Shown here: in pieces, positions 10,875 to 23,196 of the stretch
Numbering within the stretch: position 1 is the first letter of the stretch
Layout: each line of letters starts with the position of its first letter
DNA from: Neurospora intermedia
Taxonomy: Eukaryota; Ascomycota; Sordariomycetes; Sordariales; Sordariaceae
Reading direction: 5' to 3'
DNA: 64,000 bases
Assembly (NCBI GenBank): GCA_037102815.1
Contig: BTPP01000004.1
Location: 3,844,001 to 3,908,000 of the forward strand
The notes under the pieces: generated by a model
What the model was told of the DNA's origin: nothing
Database searches by the model: none
Seen by the model: only the letters and a program-made list of their open reading frames with translations
Translations under genes and position numbers: made by a program

Positions 10875-13800
10875 GCGCATGTGTGATACTGATACGACCG
10901 GCACCCTCTGGATACCCGACCACGACGCGTCACTTTGCCAAGCTTATCGAGTGCTTTTTTCTATTTGTTCTATTCAACCTGGTAACGCCTCTCGATCCTT
11001 GCGATCTGGCGTAGACAGGACGAAGTCACGACATATTTTTCGACCCAACAATCTCGGCTCCCCGGGCTTGGACCATCATCAACTGGCCTTGCTCCCCGGT
11101 TGGAACCCTTTTTAGCTTCTATAGCGGTTTTTCCGATACTCCACTCGATTTGCTGCGTCATATTCTCGGCGGGTTCAGTTCGCAAGGTGGGCGGCAGCGA
11201 TATCCTGACTTTGTTCAGCTCTCCGTACGCCAACCCGCCTCTCCCCTCCAGAAAACGTCCCCCCGGATAATATGATCCGACACGTTCCTCAACTTCGGGT
11301 CGCATAATTCCCCGGGCATTATTACAGGGACGTCTGTACCAGGTTTTTTGGACCCGGTTTGGCTGGAGCAGAACGTCCAATAATCATCAAGGTCTGGCTC
11401 GACGGGTCGTATCATATTCCACATGAGTGGTTGCCAGTGTCTCTCACAGGGGTTGTGTCTTAAAGCAGTTTACCGGATACCCTCTCTATACGTATTTATC
11501 CACATCTTTGCGCGCATTTTCTCAGCGTTTGGTCTTTCTCTAGTCTATTACCGGCGGGGTGGGTAGGAAACCGTCAGGGTGTCTATTTTCACGTGTGTTG
11601 ATAAAGTAGGCCGGGAATGCAAAACGGTCCCTTTGTCTTATGTTTTTCGCGAGAAAGAGGAGGGGATCGGCTCACGAGTGGCGACGGTAAACAGCAGTTG
11701 CGGTAAAGGCTTTGGGGGAGGTACCATACCCTTTTTCTATTTCCCCGATTTTTCGTTAGGCAAAGGGTGTATATCGTGGGGATCTTACCTATTCTGTCAT
11801 CTTATCTTTCTTCATCTGCCCTTTTGCTCTCTCTCTCCTTACCTCGCTCTTCTGATACCTAGTACCCTTATGACGGTTATTTCTTTCACTGATGGTTAAT
11901 GGTGGATATGCTATGGCCTGGATGAGATGGTAGGAACAGAAGTGGAGGGAAGGAGGGAGATGTGACTGGCTTTTTAAAATATTTTTTCAAACGTTACCCC
12001 CGAGCCCTGATCTGCCCTGCCTGTGTACTATAGTTGCACTGAATGCTCAATTCATTCTATAAATCTGCTCTCGCTTGTATGCATCAGGTCTACGTGAAGT
12101 TGGTTTCCAAAGCTTGGCCAATGTGTTTGTTAGTCTAGTCATGCTTTGTGCGGGAGTGAGTGTGACTCTCACCGATTCATGATTTTCGTCGGCAAGCCTG
12201 AAATGACGGGAAGTCCGGATTCATAATGGTAGACAATGCCAAAGACGCGAGACTTGCTTGCGGAGATGTAGCAGGTAACATATGGTAAGTCAGGCCCTGC
12301 GTAGTTACAGGTGCCATAAGAGTTCAGTTCACTGATGTAAGGCGTCTGCCCACGATGTGGTTTCTCCCGTGTTCGTTAGCATTGAGATTATCGCAGAAGC
12401 TATCGAGGTCATCCAAGTTCGTACAGACAACCTGGATAGTATGCAGAAGAGATGGCCATTCTGATGTTAATGTTCTAGTCACTGAAGTAAAGAAAGAAAA
12501 AAGAGCCCCATTAACATGAAATCTCATTGATATAGCATTCCATCTTTATCAGGCAAGGAAGTGCCACCGGAGAAAGAGAAAGAGCGGCCTAAGTGTGCAT
12601 TCAATCGTAGAGATAGTCACCTCTCGTCACCAAGCTTCCCTTTGCCATCGAAGCCTTTCAAAAAGTTTTCTACCTTAGAGATGGGCCTTTCATCTCCTAC
12701 TCCTCAGGAAGCGATCATGAATAATTATTAGCTACAAGAGTAAGTAGAAACAGTGTGTAAATAACAACAACGTAACTACGTCTCTACTGAATGGTCCTTT
12801 TAGCTTCCTTGTTCCAGGCACCAGACACGGATACGTTCCAAACACACGTTTACGTAACAACGAACGAACGAGGTATACGTGGATTACAGGGCCAGACTGA
12901 AACAAAGTGAAACATGCATGATATGGCTAATATTCTTGTGTAGTAGTTTCGTAGATATACTAGTCCCCAGTGGGCCAGTGCCCTTGATCGTAACGATATT
13001 TTCCCTTGCTCAGCATACGTAACCAAAGTTTTTCTCGAAAAAGGACCTAATTGACACATGGAAAATTAACTGTCATGCGCATTGCTACCGCTATCACTTA
13101 TTGTCACTTGCTGTCACGACGGCTAAATTAGATGGTAGGTGTTAATGGAGTTTAGGAAGAACTCGAAGTCTGTCCAAGATTCAAGTGATCCTATCCATCC
13201 AGTTTGGAAATTTGAGAAGAGGGTTTACAGGGTCCTGTCTACCTTGGCAGAGTTCGAGTGTGACACGACAAGGTAGTCGTCGTGGTTGAGGGGACAGAAA
13301 GAGACATTAAAGCATCCCGCGCGTCCTGTCAAAAAGTCTAAACATAGCCAAGACCCTGTCGATGACAAAACTTCTTGCGTCATATGCCATTCGTCTTATG
13401 AACCTGCAAGGTCTAATGGACCAAATCCGGGGTCTTTTCTCGGCTGGGGAAAGGGTCAAAACCCATTCACGATTTGTAGATATTCACTTCCAAGGGGGGC
13501 AATTTTCGCTGCCCTTATGACGTAGGTTTCCAATTCAGGGCCCGTGAACACCCGCTTTATACTGGTTAGTGTATGTGTTCTCGAGGAGTCACAAACGTTG
13601 ACGAGGAACTCGAGAAATGTCGTCGTTGTCCCGAGAACCAATTCTGAACCGTGATCAAAGCCAGAATCAGAAGAACCTCGCAACACCCTGACCAAGATAA
13701 AGGCCATTGTGGCCATACAATGATATCCTTACTCAGAGCTTTGGCGGAGACAAGATCAAAGTGGCATTGCAGACTTAAATTCCTCATAGCCCATCTCGAT

Positions 13801-15623
13801 CGGACATGTTCGTTGGTGTTTGCCGATCTTTGATTCCGTGCGCCAGCATCAAGGTCCGAAAGCAGCGCTTACCACAGTACACAGTAGAACATGTACACAT
13901 GTAGGTCTCGTCCCTGTCTGGGTTTCTCCCGTTGTTGAATAGTGTGTGTCAATTATCCTCGTTCTCTGCTCTTTCTAGTTATAAGTTGAACTGAAGTCAG
14001 CCATAGATCAGAAATCCCCATCACGGCAACTAAGGTCGCGGGTCGAGGGTGCACTCCGCATTTTCTCCACGTCCCGTCTCGGGCCCCGTCAAGAAGGGGA
14101 GGGCCTGGAAATTCCTCAGAATTCATCGAGTGCAATGAGGCCTCAAACTCGATGCTTTCAGTTGGCCTCTGGTAGGTAATATTAGAACAATTCGGACCGT
14201 CGCAGATTCCATTTGCCAGCAACCTTTTCCCCTTCTTTTCTTTTCCTTGACACCAGAAACGGCGTGCCTAAGTGATCCCTGCACCGTCCTTGCATGAGTA
14301 ATTGCCGCGGCGTCTCATAATCCCAGTCAACCACGCGACTAGGTCTGGGCATGCAGCGGGCAGCCAGTGTCAGCCAAAGGCACAACGGTTGGTGCACTGG
14401 CGCCCTTCTAGGCCTCTAATTCGCCAAAAGCAGCCCCTCTTTAGGCTGGATAAGGGACCACTCCATCCCCATCCTGATTGTAGCCGATCACACACGAGGG
14501 TGGAAGCGAGGACAGGCACACAACCACCACACCACCTCCTTCAAACCGAAGTCTCCGATCTTTCACTTTTGCCGCCTTGCTTCAGCTTTGCCTCTTCCAG
14601 CTTTGCGTGGATCTTACAGGTCTTCGAACCCTTGCCTTCCGCTGGGCGAAAAAAAAGAAGCCCAAAAATAAGGTATGTGAAGAACAACCGGTTTCTTTGG
14701 AATCTCCTCAGGGGTAAACTCATCGTCAGCCCGTGCGTGCCTCCTGGTTTCCCCTTAAATCTCCATCCCACTACCCCAAGTTCAGTATCATGGCATGTCC
14801 TATACCTGGATACCTGTTTCAGTCTTTTACGTGTACTGAACAAGTTCGTCTCTTCTGTTGCCGCATTTGGGAATCCACATTCAAGGTGTGAAACTTCGTA
14901 CCTGACACGTTTCCAGGAAAAAAGAGAGAACGACGGCATCACCTTCATCCAACTGGTTTGGCGTCACTGCGTCTGCGTCTCGCCTATCCCAGCCTTGAAG
15001 CAGGTCGGAACGTCCGATCGTCACTCCTTTCTAGACGCTAGCTTGGTGTCTCGTTCTCTTCGCGAATCAAGCTGACTCAGTCAGTCGTGGCTTGCGTCTT
15101 TCTCCTCTTTTACTTGCTCAAACCAGGGCCGTAGATCGTACCTGATCTGAAAGAGAAAGAGAGCCAAGGCAGAAGTCACCTTAGACTAGTTGTTTGAAGC
15201 GAATCGGTACCTGCCGAGGACAAACACAAGCCCACATTTCCGTGTGTTTATCGTACCATCATCGACACAAACGCACAGACGCGATAGCAGAGTAAGAGGA
15301 ACAGCACTTGCTCATCCTCTGTTCTATTTCTGCAAAGTCTACCACCCTACCTGAGGCGGAGTTACCGTTCTTCCCTTCGCACGGGCGCCAAACCGTATAC
15401 TATTCAAGGATTGAGTCCCAGGTACTTGCCCTCGGGAGTCCCTTTATTGTAACCCTACCACGCGAGTCCGCCCTTCGAGAAGCATTCGTTGTTGGGCTAC
15501 CCCGGTCTTTCCACCAAAGCTTCCTTCAGCCCCGTGCTGTCTTTGTCCCAAGTTTTCCCCGGTCCCATTATCATAAAAACCTATCACCCTTCAAGACGGA
15601 CGTTCTTCCCCCCTTCTTTCACA
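10875..15623. other. Long intergenic region between G-beta and the phosducin-like gene
   Basis: 4.7 kb with no supportable gene. The first kilobase is probably 3' UTR or flank of G-beta. About 11980-13900 is moderately AT-rich unique DNA without long open frames. About 14200-15620 is CT-rich and looks like promoter and long leader of the phosducin-like gene. A 257-codon open frame at 14302-15075 has leader-like composition, no domain, and is not counted as a gene. Confidence 0.5.
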
Positions 15624-16669
15624 ATGTCAGACCAAACCCCAGCCCAAGAAGAGTTCGCCTCTTTCCTAGCCAAGAACTCCTCAACCAAGTACAGCTCCCA
15701 TCCCGAGGATCGAGACGACTACCACGACTCCAAGGCGTTCCACTCAGACGGCCAAGCAGACAGCGAGGACGAAGACGAAGAAGACCGCTTCCGCAACGCC
15801 CAGATCGAAGCAGCCATGCGCATGCCCACCATGGACTCGCGGACCGAGATCCGGCTGCCGCCCGCCGGGTTCGACGCCGGCGCCGCCACAGGCGTCAAGG
15901 GCGTGATCGCGGACGCCCGAGCCTACGAGAATGCCAAGCGCAGCGCCAAGTGGAAGAACAGGGTGCGCAACGCGCGGAGGAGTGTGTTTGGCGGCGGCGG
16001 TGACGCATCTCCAGAACAGCAGAAGAGTGGAAGCAGAAAGTACAGCGATGGTGCGGGAAGCAGCGGGCTGGACAGCGATTTCGGGAGCGATGCGGGACTG
16101 GATAGTATGGACGAGGACGAGAAGGAGTTTTTGGAGAAATGGAGGGAGAGCAGGCGGCGCGAGCTGGAAAAGAGCAGCATGAACCCGGCTTCGAGACAGA
16201 GGAGGACGAGCCCCAGCTCGAGACAGTTTGGCCGGCTGGACAATGTGGATGCGATTGGATACTTGGATGCTATTGAGAAAGTTGGGCCAGAGACGGCGGT
16301 GGTGGTATTTGTTTATGATCACGAGGTTCGATCACCTTCCCCTTCTCCTTGTCAACTGAAGCATTTCACTAACCATTTTCCCACTTTTAGTGCCCTGTCT
16401 CAGCAGCAATCGAGATTGCTCTCCGACCCATCGTCCACTCCCATCCTGCCATCCATTTTGTCAAGGTTCACTACGCCGAGATGGAGTTCGACAACGCGGC
16501 CGTCCCGTCCATCCTGGCGTACCGCAACCAGGGAGATCTCTTTGCGAATCTCACGGGGCTGATCGAGATGATTCCGGACGACGAGGATTTCGACAGCGAC
16601 ACACTCAAACGGCTTTTCGAGAGGCACGGCATATTACGAAGCCAAAGGGGAGAGCCTGCCGGATGGTGA
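15624..16669 (+). CDS. Phosducin-like protein (G-beta-gamma chaperone/regulator)
   Basis: Exons 15624-16325 and 16391-16669 give 326 aa. The family acts with the CCT chaperonin to fold G-beta and assemble it with G-gamma; the fungal member BDM-1 of Cryphonectria is required for G-beta accumulation. The acidic N terminus (SEDEDEED, ~47-54) is followed by the Helix-1 Gβ-contact block TGVKGVIADAR (89-99), the counterpart of the phosducin TGPKGVI motif. A charged linker with EDEKEFLEKWRESRRREL follows, then a C-terminal thioredoxin-like fold (ETAVVVFVYDHECPVSAAIE onward, ~222-326) lacking a CxxC redox motif, as expected. Intron 16326-16390 has an unusual GTTCGA donor but a good CACTAAC branch and TTTTAG acceptor. 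I chose the start at ACAATGTC; an in-frame ATG at 15489 would add 45 leader-like residues. Four kilobases upstream lies the G-beta gene. Confidence 0.88.
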
Positions 16670-19442
16670 TATGCTGCTCCTGGATTTCCCAGTCAGTCAG
16701 TCAGCCAGCCAATGATGCCCTTCAGACCTTGGTCGGCGCTGTTCTGTTCTGTCTTTTCTTGTTGGAAGACGGGAAAGACGTAGTGCTTGCACTGAGCCGT
16801 CCGCGTGAGCATGTTCCCCATTCTGTTATGGAAATTGCGTGCTCCTGTGTCCTCGATGACACCAGCAGATACGGCAGCTGTCCTGGTTCTTTGTTCTGCC
16901 GCGGCATGCATAGTCCAGATTTCAGGGCGTGTTGGCATACCTAGGCAGCTCTATGCATACATCAGGCTTCGACTACTGAACGGTTTCCCCCAGCTGGACT
17001 TCCGGCGCGAGCGATCAGTAGAGATTACATGACTTTGGGCTTTAGTAACAGTGCGCTCAGCTCATGCCCTGGAGGCGTGATTGAAGCAGGCAATATATGG
17101 ACTGTTACGAAGGGGTACGAATACATGGTGTTTTCGAATGAGGAAAAACTGAAATGATGGTCATGTCTGGACGCTAGAGAAGCTATACTTGGTCTTCTGA
17201 GTTTGTTTTAATCGTTGCTGGTAATCAATCTACACACTTAAAACTGTAATCTGCAAGTAGATGTTCACAATCGAACCTTTGGAGGCTATACCAGTGGCAA
17301 TACGCAAACTGTTTCCTCGCTCTCTGTGTCGGTGAGCATTGTGGTCTTCGAAAGCTCGAAACAAGAGAACGGCATCATTTTGGAGCATCCGAGTGGCCCA
17401 AAGTGAACGCTAAGATGTGTGAAGCGTCCCACTTTGGAGATGCAGATCCCCCGGAACGAACAGGGACGGGAGCCCAGGGGTTTACACTGCATACTTATCG
17501 ATAGTCACTGTATGCGTGAACTGGAAGAACACTGTACTGCGATGACGAAGGTCCCGCCTCGAGAGACAAGCGGTTTTGCTCATACTTCTCGGTAAACCCG
17601 GCTCAGTTTTTGAAGCCCGAAGGCATTTTGATATTCCCTCCGAGCAATTTGTGCAACTTGATGCTCTCCTGGTCATGGCTTTTTCTTGCATAGATCCTTA
17701 TGAGGATGAAGAACTTCGTTGGGCCATCAGGAATAGGTAAGTACGTGGCACTGTACAGTAGGTAGTACACACTGCAGCATTCCAGATTGCCAGGGTCCAT
17801 TAAGTGCTAGAGGTACTATCGCACCGACACCCGGGCCGTTCGGAGTGCCCCTCCACCTCTTGATGGCAGGAACCTCCTCAAGATCAAGCTCCTGTGCATC
17901 GAGAATGTTGGAATGCTCCCATTTTCGTTTCTTTGTCAAGTTGTCCTTTGTGGTCGCATATGTACGAAAAACATTGCTTGGGCCCGGGCGAGGCGAATCC
18001 CCTTTCAGACCCCTCACAGTCGTCCAGGGGGTCATCTGCCTAAGACCGACCCCACCATTGACGACCAACGGTGAAGACCTCCATTCGTGACGTTAACACG
18101 CCTGGGTGGGAACAAGCTGCTTATTGTGATAGCTGGAATAACATTCCTTTTCCGTTGTTTTCTCCATGGTTACTTAGGCGGCGGCCTGAGGTTAATGGAA
18201 CCTCGTCGGAAATGTGGTATCTTCCTGCAGAATGTGAGGCAGGCTGGACGCCGCAACAGAGCAAAGGGTGACTTCATTGAAGGATGTGGACGGCGCAGTG
18301 GTCAGTCCGTCGCTGCCCAGACCAGCACCATTACACTCTAAGAGCTCGTTACTGACCGGTTTGGACCAGTAGGAATTCGTCAAGTAGACGAGGGGGAGCT
18401 TCTCAGACCGTATCACACCTCTCCAACCGCACCGCTCTTCTTTCTCCCTTCCACCACACTCCCGCCCAACAGTCTCAGTTTCATATTACCTTTGTCTTTG
18501 GGCTATATCCCGCAACTTCCCCTCCCCCTCCACGCTTCCTGCTCTCCCGTTTGCAACTCGGCTTTTGCAACTATAGTACAACGAGAAGTGCGGATCAAAA
18601 CTATTCATCGTGCCTCCTCCAGACGTCCAGAAGTGTAGCGATTTGTTCGATTGGTCTTCCTCGACTCTCTCCTGAACCTCTCCCGACAAACCAGAACAGC
18701 GCTTAGATACCTATATAACATTCTCTTCGGTCATTCACCCGGCTCGAGCTGTCGCCGATAAAGTCCGAGGCTGCCAGGTAGAGCTGGGGCTGGCCATCTG
18801 AAACCGTCCCGCCAGCGGAAAGAGGGCAGTTGCTGCTGAGCTCCTCCCCCCACCTTGGCCGTGCAGGCGCCTGCTGGTGTAAGTAGGCAACAACCTAACC
18901 CAAATCCCATATCTTCCAGGCGGAAGGAGGGGAAGGCAACTTCAACTACTGCATCCTCCATCCTCATCCGCCAAGTGCTGTACGACAAGGAATTCGGTGT
19001 CGGCTGCCCCAGAATTCCAGATCAACGGACACCAGAATTAACCTGGTACTTCTCGTTAGTAATATCTTCACTTTTAGTCGAGTTCGATTCGTTCAGTTGC
19101 TCTGTTCTGGAACTGCGCTCTTGCTACCTTATTCAACCAACTGAACTGTTTCCGTCGCTGCTGGATCAGGCTCGCTTTGATCTGACCACCCCCCACCCCC
19201 CATTCCAATCACCGAACCCCTCCTTCCCTTGCTCCTTCCATCTTCCTCCCAACAGCTCGACCGGTATTTTGATTTCTTCCATACTACCAACACGACATCT
19301 CAGCTTCCTTCTCGCCTGGAAGTTCATACATTTGCAACCACATCACCAAAGATCACATCCCCCTGGAATTGGTCTCGGTTCATACTGCAATTTCGAGAAG
19401 CAACCGGGTGATGCTGCCTGTTAACTGACCTCCATCCTCGTT
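16670..19442. other. Intergenic: 3' flank of phosducin-like gene, promoter/leader of the 891-aa protein gene
   Basis: No convincing gene. A minus-strand open frame at 17727-18068 (113 codons) has a protein-like charged stretch but no known domain. About 18420-19440 is CT-rich, typical of a promoter and leader, with a possible leader intron around 18880-18920. Short GTCA and CAGC runs occur just after the phosducin stop (16693-16710). Confidence 0.45.
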
Positions 19443-22118
19443 ATGGAATCGCAGGCAGACGATCCTACAAGAACATCAGGTACCGAAGCCAACCAGCCGG
19501 TATCTTCACGCACCACACTGCCTGAAGAAAGGAAGCTCTCGTCCTCCACTCCAGCGTTCCTCTTTCCAAAGCCGCAAGGGAACGACAAGCTTGCAACCTG
19601 GGTGTCCAATAGCTCACCTGATATCCGACAGAATCTCCCCATCATGTCCGACAATGGGGATTTGGCCGACTCGGCTTACGAAATGATTGGGAACCACTCT
19701 GAATTCAGCAGCCAAGACAGTCCTTTGAGTAGTCCTGATGACGCTTTGTCTGAGAGCATCAGCTCTCTGCCTCCACACCCTTCCGACGATGTTCGCAGTT
19801 TAGATGGTTCGGAGGACCAATTCACGACCGAGTCAGATGAAGAACGAGAGGAGGAAGACGAACCAACGGACACGGACGGTGCCGAGGAATTGAGTTCCTC
19901 TCGTGCTTCCTCCATCAAATACACGGATCAAGCGCTACAGTCTCCATCGACAAGTGTTCCGGCAAACCCCTTGCATTATGGCTCGGTGGCGTCCATTCCA
20001 GATACGTCAAAGTCTATCGAGTTTCAGGAAGCAGCCAGCGACGCCGTTGACAGTTCACCCGTATTCGTTCGGCATGCGATCAAGGAGTACACGGATGACG
20101 AGGCCAAGGCGCTGAGCAAGTCTCTGGACACTCACGAGCCACCCCGGTCTTTGTCGGTCTCACTGCGCCAGACAATGTCCCAGGCCTGCCTCTCCACCGA
20201 GGAGCCTTTGCGAGTCCTTTACACAGGGTCGGCAGCAGCGCAGAGAGATATCTTACTGAAAGTTTCATCCGCTATCTGGGTCTCACCAAAGGACGGCCAG
20301 AAAGAGGACGGCCAATTCATGAGGCACCGCGAAGGGGTTTACAACATTGTGCCGATCTCCTCGTTTGGATCTGCTCCAGAACTGGACCTTATGGAAGCTT
20401 CGAGCTACCAAATCAAAGTTGAGCATTGCACCTCAGCTACTGCGACACCACTGAGAAATGGACCCGAACATGGGCCCTCTACGGTTTATTCAATTACCAT
20501 TGAGCACGAGCGAATCTACGCTTCTTGCCCCTCGCGCTTCGGCCCAGCCGTCCTTGACCCTCAGTGGGATGTCCCTCACCTTGCCATTTTCTACTGCTCA
20601 GAAAACGAGGATGAGGAAGATCAGAAGACCAGAGAGGCCGCGTGGGGATTCACCAAACGTCATGGGATTCCATCCATCTTCATCTCCGAGCATCTGCGCA
20701 TCGACAAACAAGCTGTTGCTTACTGGAGCAAGTATCTCGATAAGCATGCGATCCACATCTCTCTCGAGTCCAGCGACCCCACAAAGACGATGGTTCCCCG
20801 ACTACTGCCTGTCGATCTGGAATCTTTCGGGAACATCAATGCTTGGCAGATGAACCGTAACATCGCCTATCTGACGGGTCTGTCCGATACGAAAGGGCCC
20901 GGAAAGCAGCACGAGTCAGCTACGAAAGCTACAAAGTGGTGGCAGAGCTTGACGCCCTCGGGAATGTCCCGGGACCAAGTCATCGAGGCAATCGGATGGA
21001 AGAGATGGCTCTTTACCTTGTTTCTCCCGCTGTTTGGAGCACTTTTGGCCCAGCTCTTCTCGGCCTACTCGGGACTTCTTCCAGCGCAACACCTTCAGTC
21101 ATCGCGGGCGTCACAAGCTCCAGCGGTCATCGAGACGACTTCGGTACTCCCTTCTACTGTATCTGTCAAGATTACGCACACCTCAACGGCGACAGTAGTG
21201 GTCAATATTACATCCACCAAGACGATTCAGGCCACTCCTTCAGCAAAGCCATCAGCTAGTAGCTTGGCCTCTGCCCTATCCTACGCTGGTCTGCTCTTGG
21301 ATCGGCCCTCCTATACCCCGGTTGATTCCCAACCACAGAAAACGGTTTGCTCTGTGCGGGTGAACAGTCCGAATGAACTGCTGGTCGTGATACCCTCCAG
21401 CAGCAAGGCAATGTGGCTGGCAAAAGGCGCAATCGACATCGATGTATATCAGGGGGAGGAGCGCCTCAAGACGAAGCTTTCGTCTGTGGATGAAGGTATC
21501 TTGGTAGAATTGCCGGTCAAGCAGGCTCAAGGGCGCTTCAATGTTTCCGTGATCAGCAACCGCAGACCCAAGATGAACGAGACCTTTGAGGTTGACTTTG
21601 GCAAGGATCTCATCATCGAAGCGTTTGAGGCAAGCAGGCTGCTGCTGCAGGACTTTACCAGTGTCCTTTCGGCTGCGAAAAAGGAGGCGATGCACATTGG
21701 ATCGTCTCGGGTGGCCGAAACGCGCAATGCTGCCAAGAACACTTACAAAGAGATGGCTAAGAAGGTCAGGGATACCGTTTCTACAGGAGATATTGCTAGA
21801 GTTTGGAAGAAAGTGGATCAGGGAGTTCACCAACTCGAAGTGTCCGTTGTCAAGGCGCAAATCAAGTCCAAGCTAGTCTGGCTCAAGTTGCGGGGAACGC
21901 GCGAGGAGTACAACGACTACCTCGCCAATGCAACTCGATTTCTTCAGGAATTTGAGGCGACACCCCAAGAGAAGAAGGAGGAGTCATACGAAGAAGCCGG
22001 ATCAGATGGACTGTATGGATTTCTGGGAAGACTCCGCTCGGGGCTGAAGGACAAGAAGGATCAGAGCCCACAAGGACGGAACAAGGGCGCGGACATGCTG
22101 TGGAGGCTTATGGCATGA
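19443..22118 (+). CDS. Unrecognised 891-aa single-pass membrane protein, probably fungal-specific
   Basis: Single uninterrupted exon. I do not recognise a named family. Visible layout: a Ser/Thr- and acid-rich, probably disordered N terminus (about 1-190, with TESDEEREEEDEPTDTDG near 130-147). A globular-looking segment follows (about 250-495) that begins LRVLYTGSAAAQRDILLKVS and contains VPHLAIFYCSENEDEE and HGIPSIFISEHL, suggestive of an alpha/beta fold. One strongly hydrophobic segment, LFTLFLPLFGALLAQLFSAY (about 522-541), is preceded by basic KRW. After it comes a Thr/Ser/Val-rich stretch (about 550-610), then a beta-type domain (CSVRVNSPNELLVVIPSSSK onward) and an alpha-helical, charged C terminus (about 710-880) that could form coiled coil. 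There is no N-terminal signal peptide, so the membrane segment probably acts as an internal anchor. The continuous frame and consistent codon use support a real gene; function unknown. Confidence 0.82.
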   Translation: MESQADDPTRTSGTEANQPVSSRTTLPEERKLSSSTPAFLFPKPQGNDKLATWVSNSSPDIRQNLPIMSDNGDLADSAYEMIGNHSEFSSQDSPLSSPDDALSESISSLPPHPSDDVRSLDGSEDQFTTESDEEREEEDEPTDTDGAEELSSSRASSIKYTDQALQSPSTSVPANPLHYGSVASIPDTSKSIEFQEAASDAVDSSPVFVRHAIKEYTDDEAKALSKSLDTHEPPRSLSVSLRQTMSQACLSTEEPLRVLYTGSAAAQRDILLKVSSAIWVSPKDGQKEDGQFMRHREGVYNIVPISSFGSAPELDLMEASSYQIKVEHCTSATATPLRNGPEHGPSTVYSITIEHERIYASCPSRFGPAVLDPQWDVPHLAIFYCSENEDEEDQKTREAAWGFTKRHGIPSIFISEHLRIDKQAVAYWSKYLDKHAIHISLESSDPTKTMVPRLLPVDLESFGNINAWQMNRNIAYLTGLSDTKGPGKQHESATKATKWWQSLTPSGMSRDQVIEAIGWKRWLFTLFLPLFGALLAQLFSAYSGLLPAQHLQSSRASQAPAVIETTSVLPSTVSVKITHTSTATVVVNITSTKTIQATPSAKPSASSLASALSYAGLLLDRPSYTPVDSQPQKTVCSVRVNSPNELLVVIPSSSKAMWLAKGAIDIDVYQGEERLKTKLSSVDEGILVELPVKQAQGRFNVSVISNRRPKMNETFEVDFGKDLIIEAFEASRLLLQDFTSVLSAAKKEAMHIGSSRVAETRNAAKNTYKEMAKKVRDTVSTGDIARVWKKVDQGVHQLEVSVVKAQIKSKLVWLKLRGTREEYNDYLANATRFLQEFEATPQEKKEESYEEAGSDGLYGFLGRLRSGLKDKKDQSPQGRNKGADMLWRLMA

Positions 22119-23196
22119 ATTCGTAACTGTCACTTTTTTTTCAAACAACTTCTGCCTGTTTTTTCAAAGTTGCTATACATTTTCCTTTGGCGGGTTATTT
22201 GGGAAACTACAGGGGATTGGGGGCGTCAATACATATCAGGACACTCAGGATCACAAGAGCTCGGGACTGGATTGGAGTTACAACAATTGTGGTGTATATG
22301 ATGGGCTGAGCGGTCCAGGTATTGTAGGTAGGTAACCATAGCATTTTGTCATTTCGCGAGTCTTGTAGATCAAACGATCCTTCGCTGGTTTCTAGTTCTG
22401 CTGTCTTTGACATGTGCAACTTGTTATGAAAACGGTGGTTGAGTTGTGCTTGTAGTGACAAAGTGACGTTGATCATCGTTGTAGCGATGGTGACGCTGGT
22501 GGTAGTGATCTCAGGTACGTACTCAATAAGGGAACTCTTCTCCCTTCACCGGGCTTGTAAACAACCCAACAACGCTTCATGACCCGACATGAGAACAGGC
22601 AGCAAGCGACTGGCGCACGGACACTTGCACAACAACCTCCTTACAAGTCGGTATGAGCCTGAGGACTGGGCACCAAGTCACGATCCAATCAGCGGATGCG
22701 GTTGGCACCTTTGGGTTTCGGTTGTTGAACATTTGGGAAGTGACCTCAGCTTTCAGGGCGACTGGAGGGAGAACGACATTGGGCGAACAGGGCTACCTAC
22801 CTAGGCAGGACGGGAGTGGTAAGTAGTGTACACTACAGGTGGGATGGCAGATGGAAGCGCGGAGGAGGAGGATCTACTGTGCAAGTGGCAGAGAGGGAGG
22901 GGCAATCTTTTGGATTCCATTCTGGCCCATCCACCCGCCCTGACCCTGACCCTGACTGACCCTGACCCTGACTTGGGCTGTGGAGACTTTCGACTTGCCT
23001 GACTTGAGTTGAGCCCAGCCGGGCCATGCGCCTGGCGGACTGAGAGAAGACGGGAACCCACCCCAACGAGCAGAGAGCTACCTAAGTACTAACTATCCAT
23101 CCATCCACTCCCCTCTAACATTTTCCACTCTCTTTCTAACACATCGATCCTCTCCAAAGCCCGCCGAACGAGTTGACTTCTGGATTCAAGTATCCG
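22119..23196. other. Intergenic between the 891-aa protein gene and RanBP1
   Basis: No gene seen. It holds the 3' flank of the 891-aa gene, a short imperfect tandem of CTGACC/GACCCT units at about 22938-22973, and the upstream flank of the RanBP1 gene. Confidence 0.5.

Noticed and set aside
14302-15075. 257-codon open frame on the plus strand
   Set aside because: No domain, leader-like composition, and it sits in the CT-rich region upstream of the phosducin-like gene.
17727-18068. 113-codon minus-strand frame containing a charged, protein-like stretch
   Set aside because: No family match, no splice partners, and a comparable frame exists on the other strand.
22938-22973. CTGACC/GACCCT tandem as a possible minisatellite or binding array
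   Set aside because: About six short imperfect units; too small to carry weight beyond a note.
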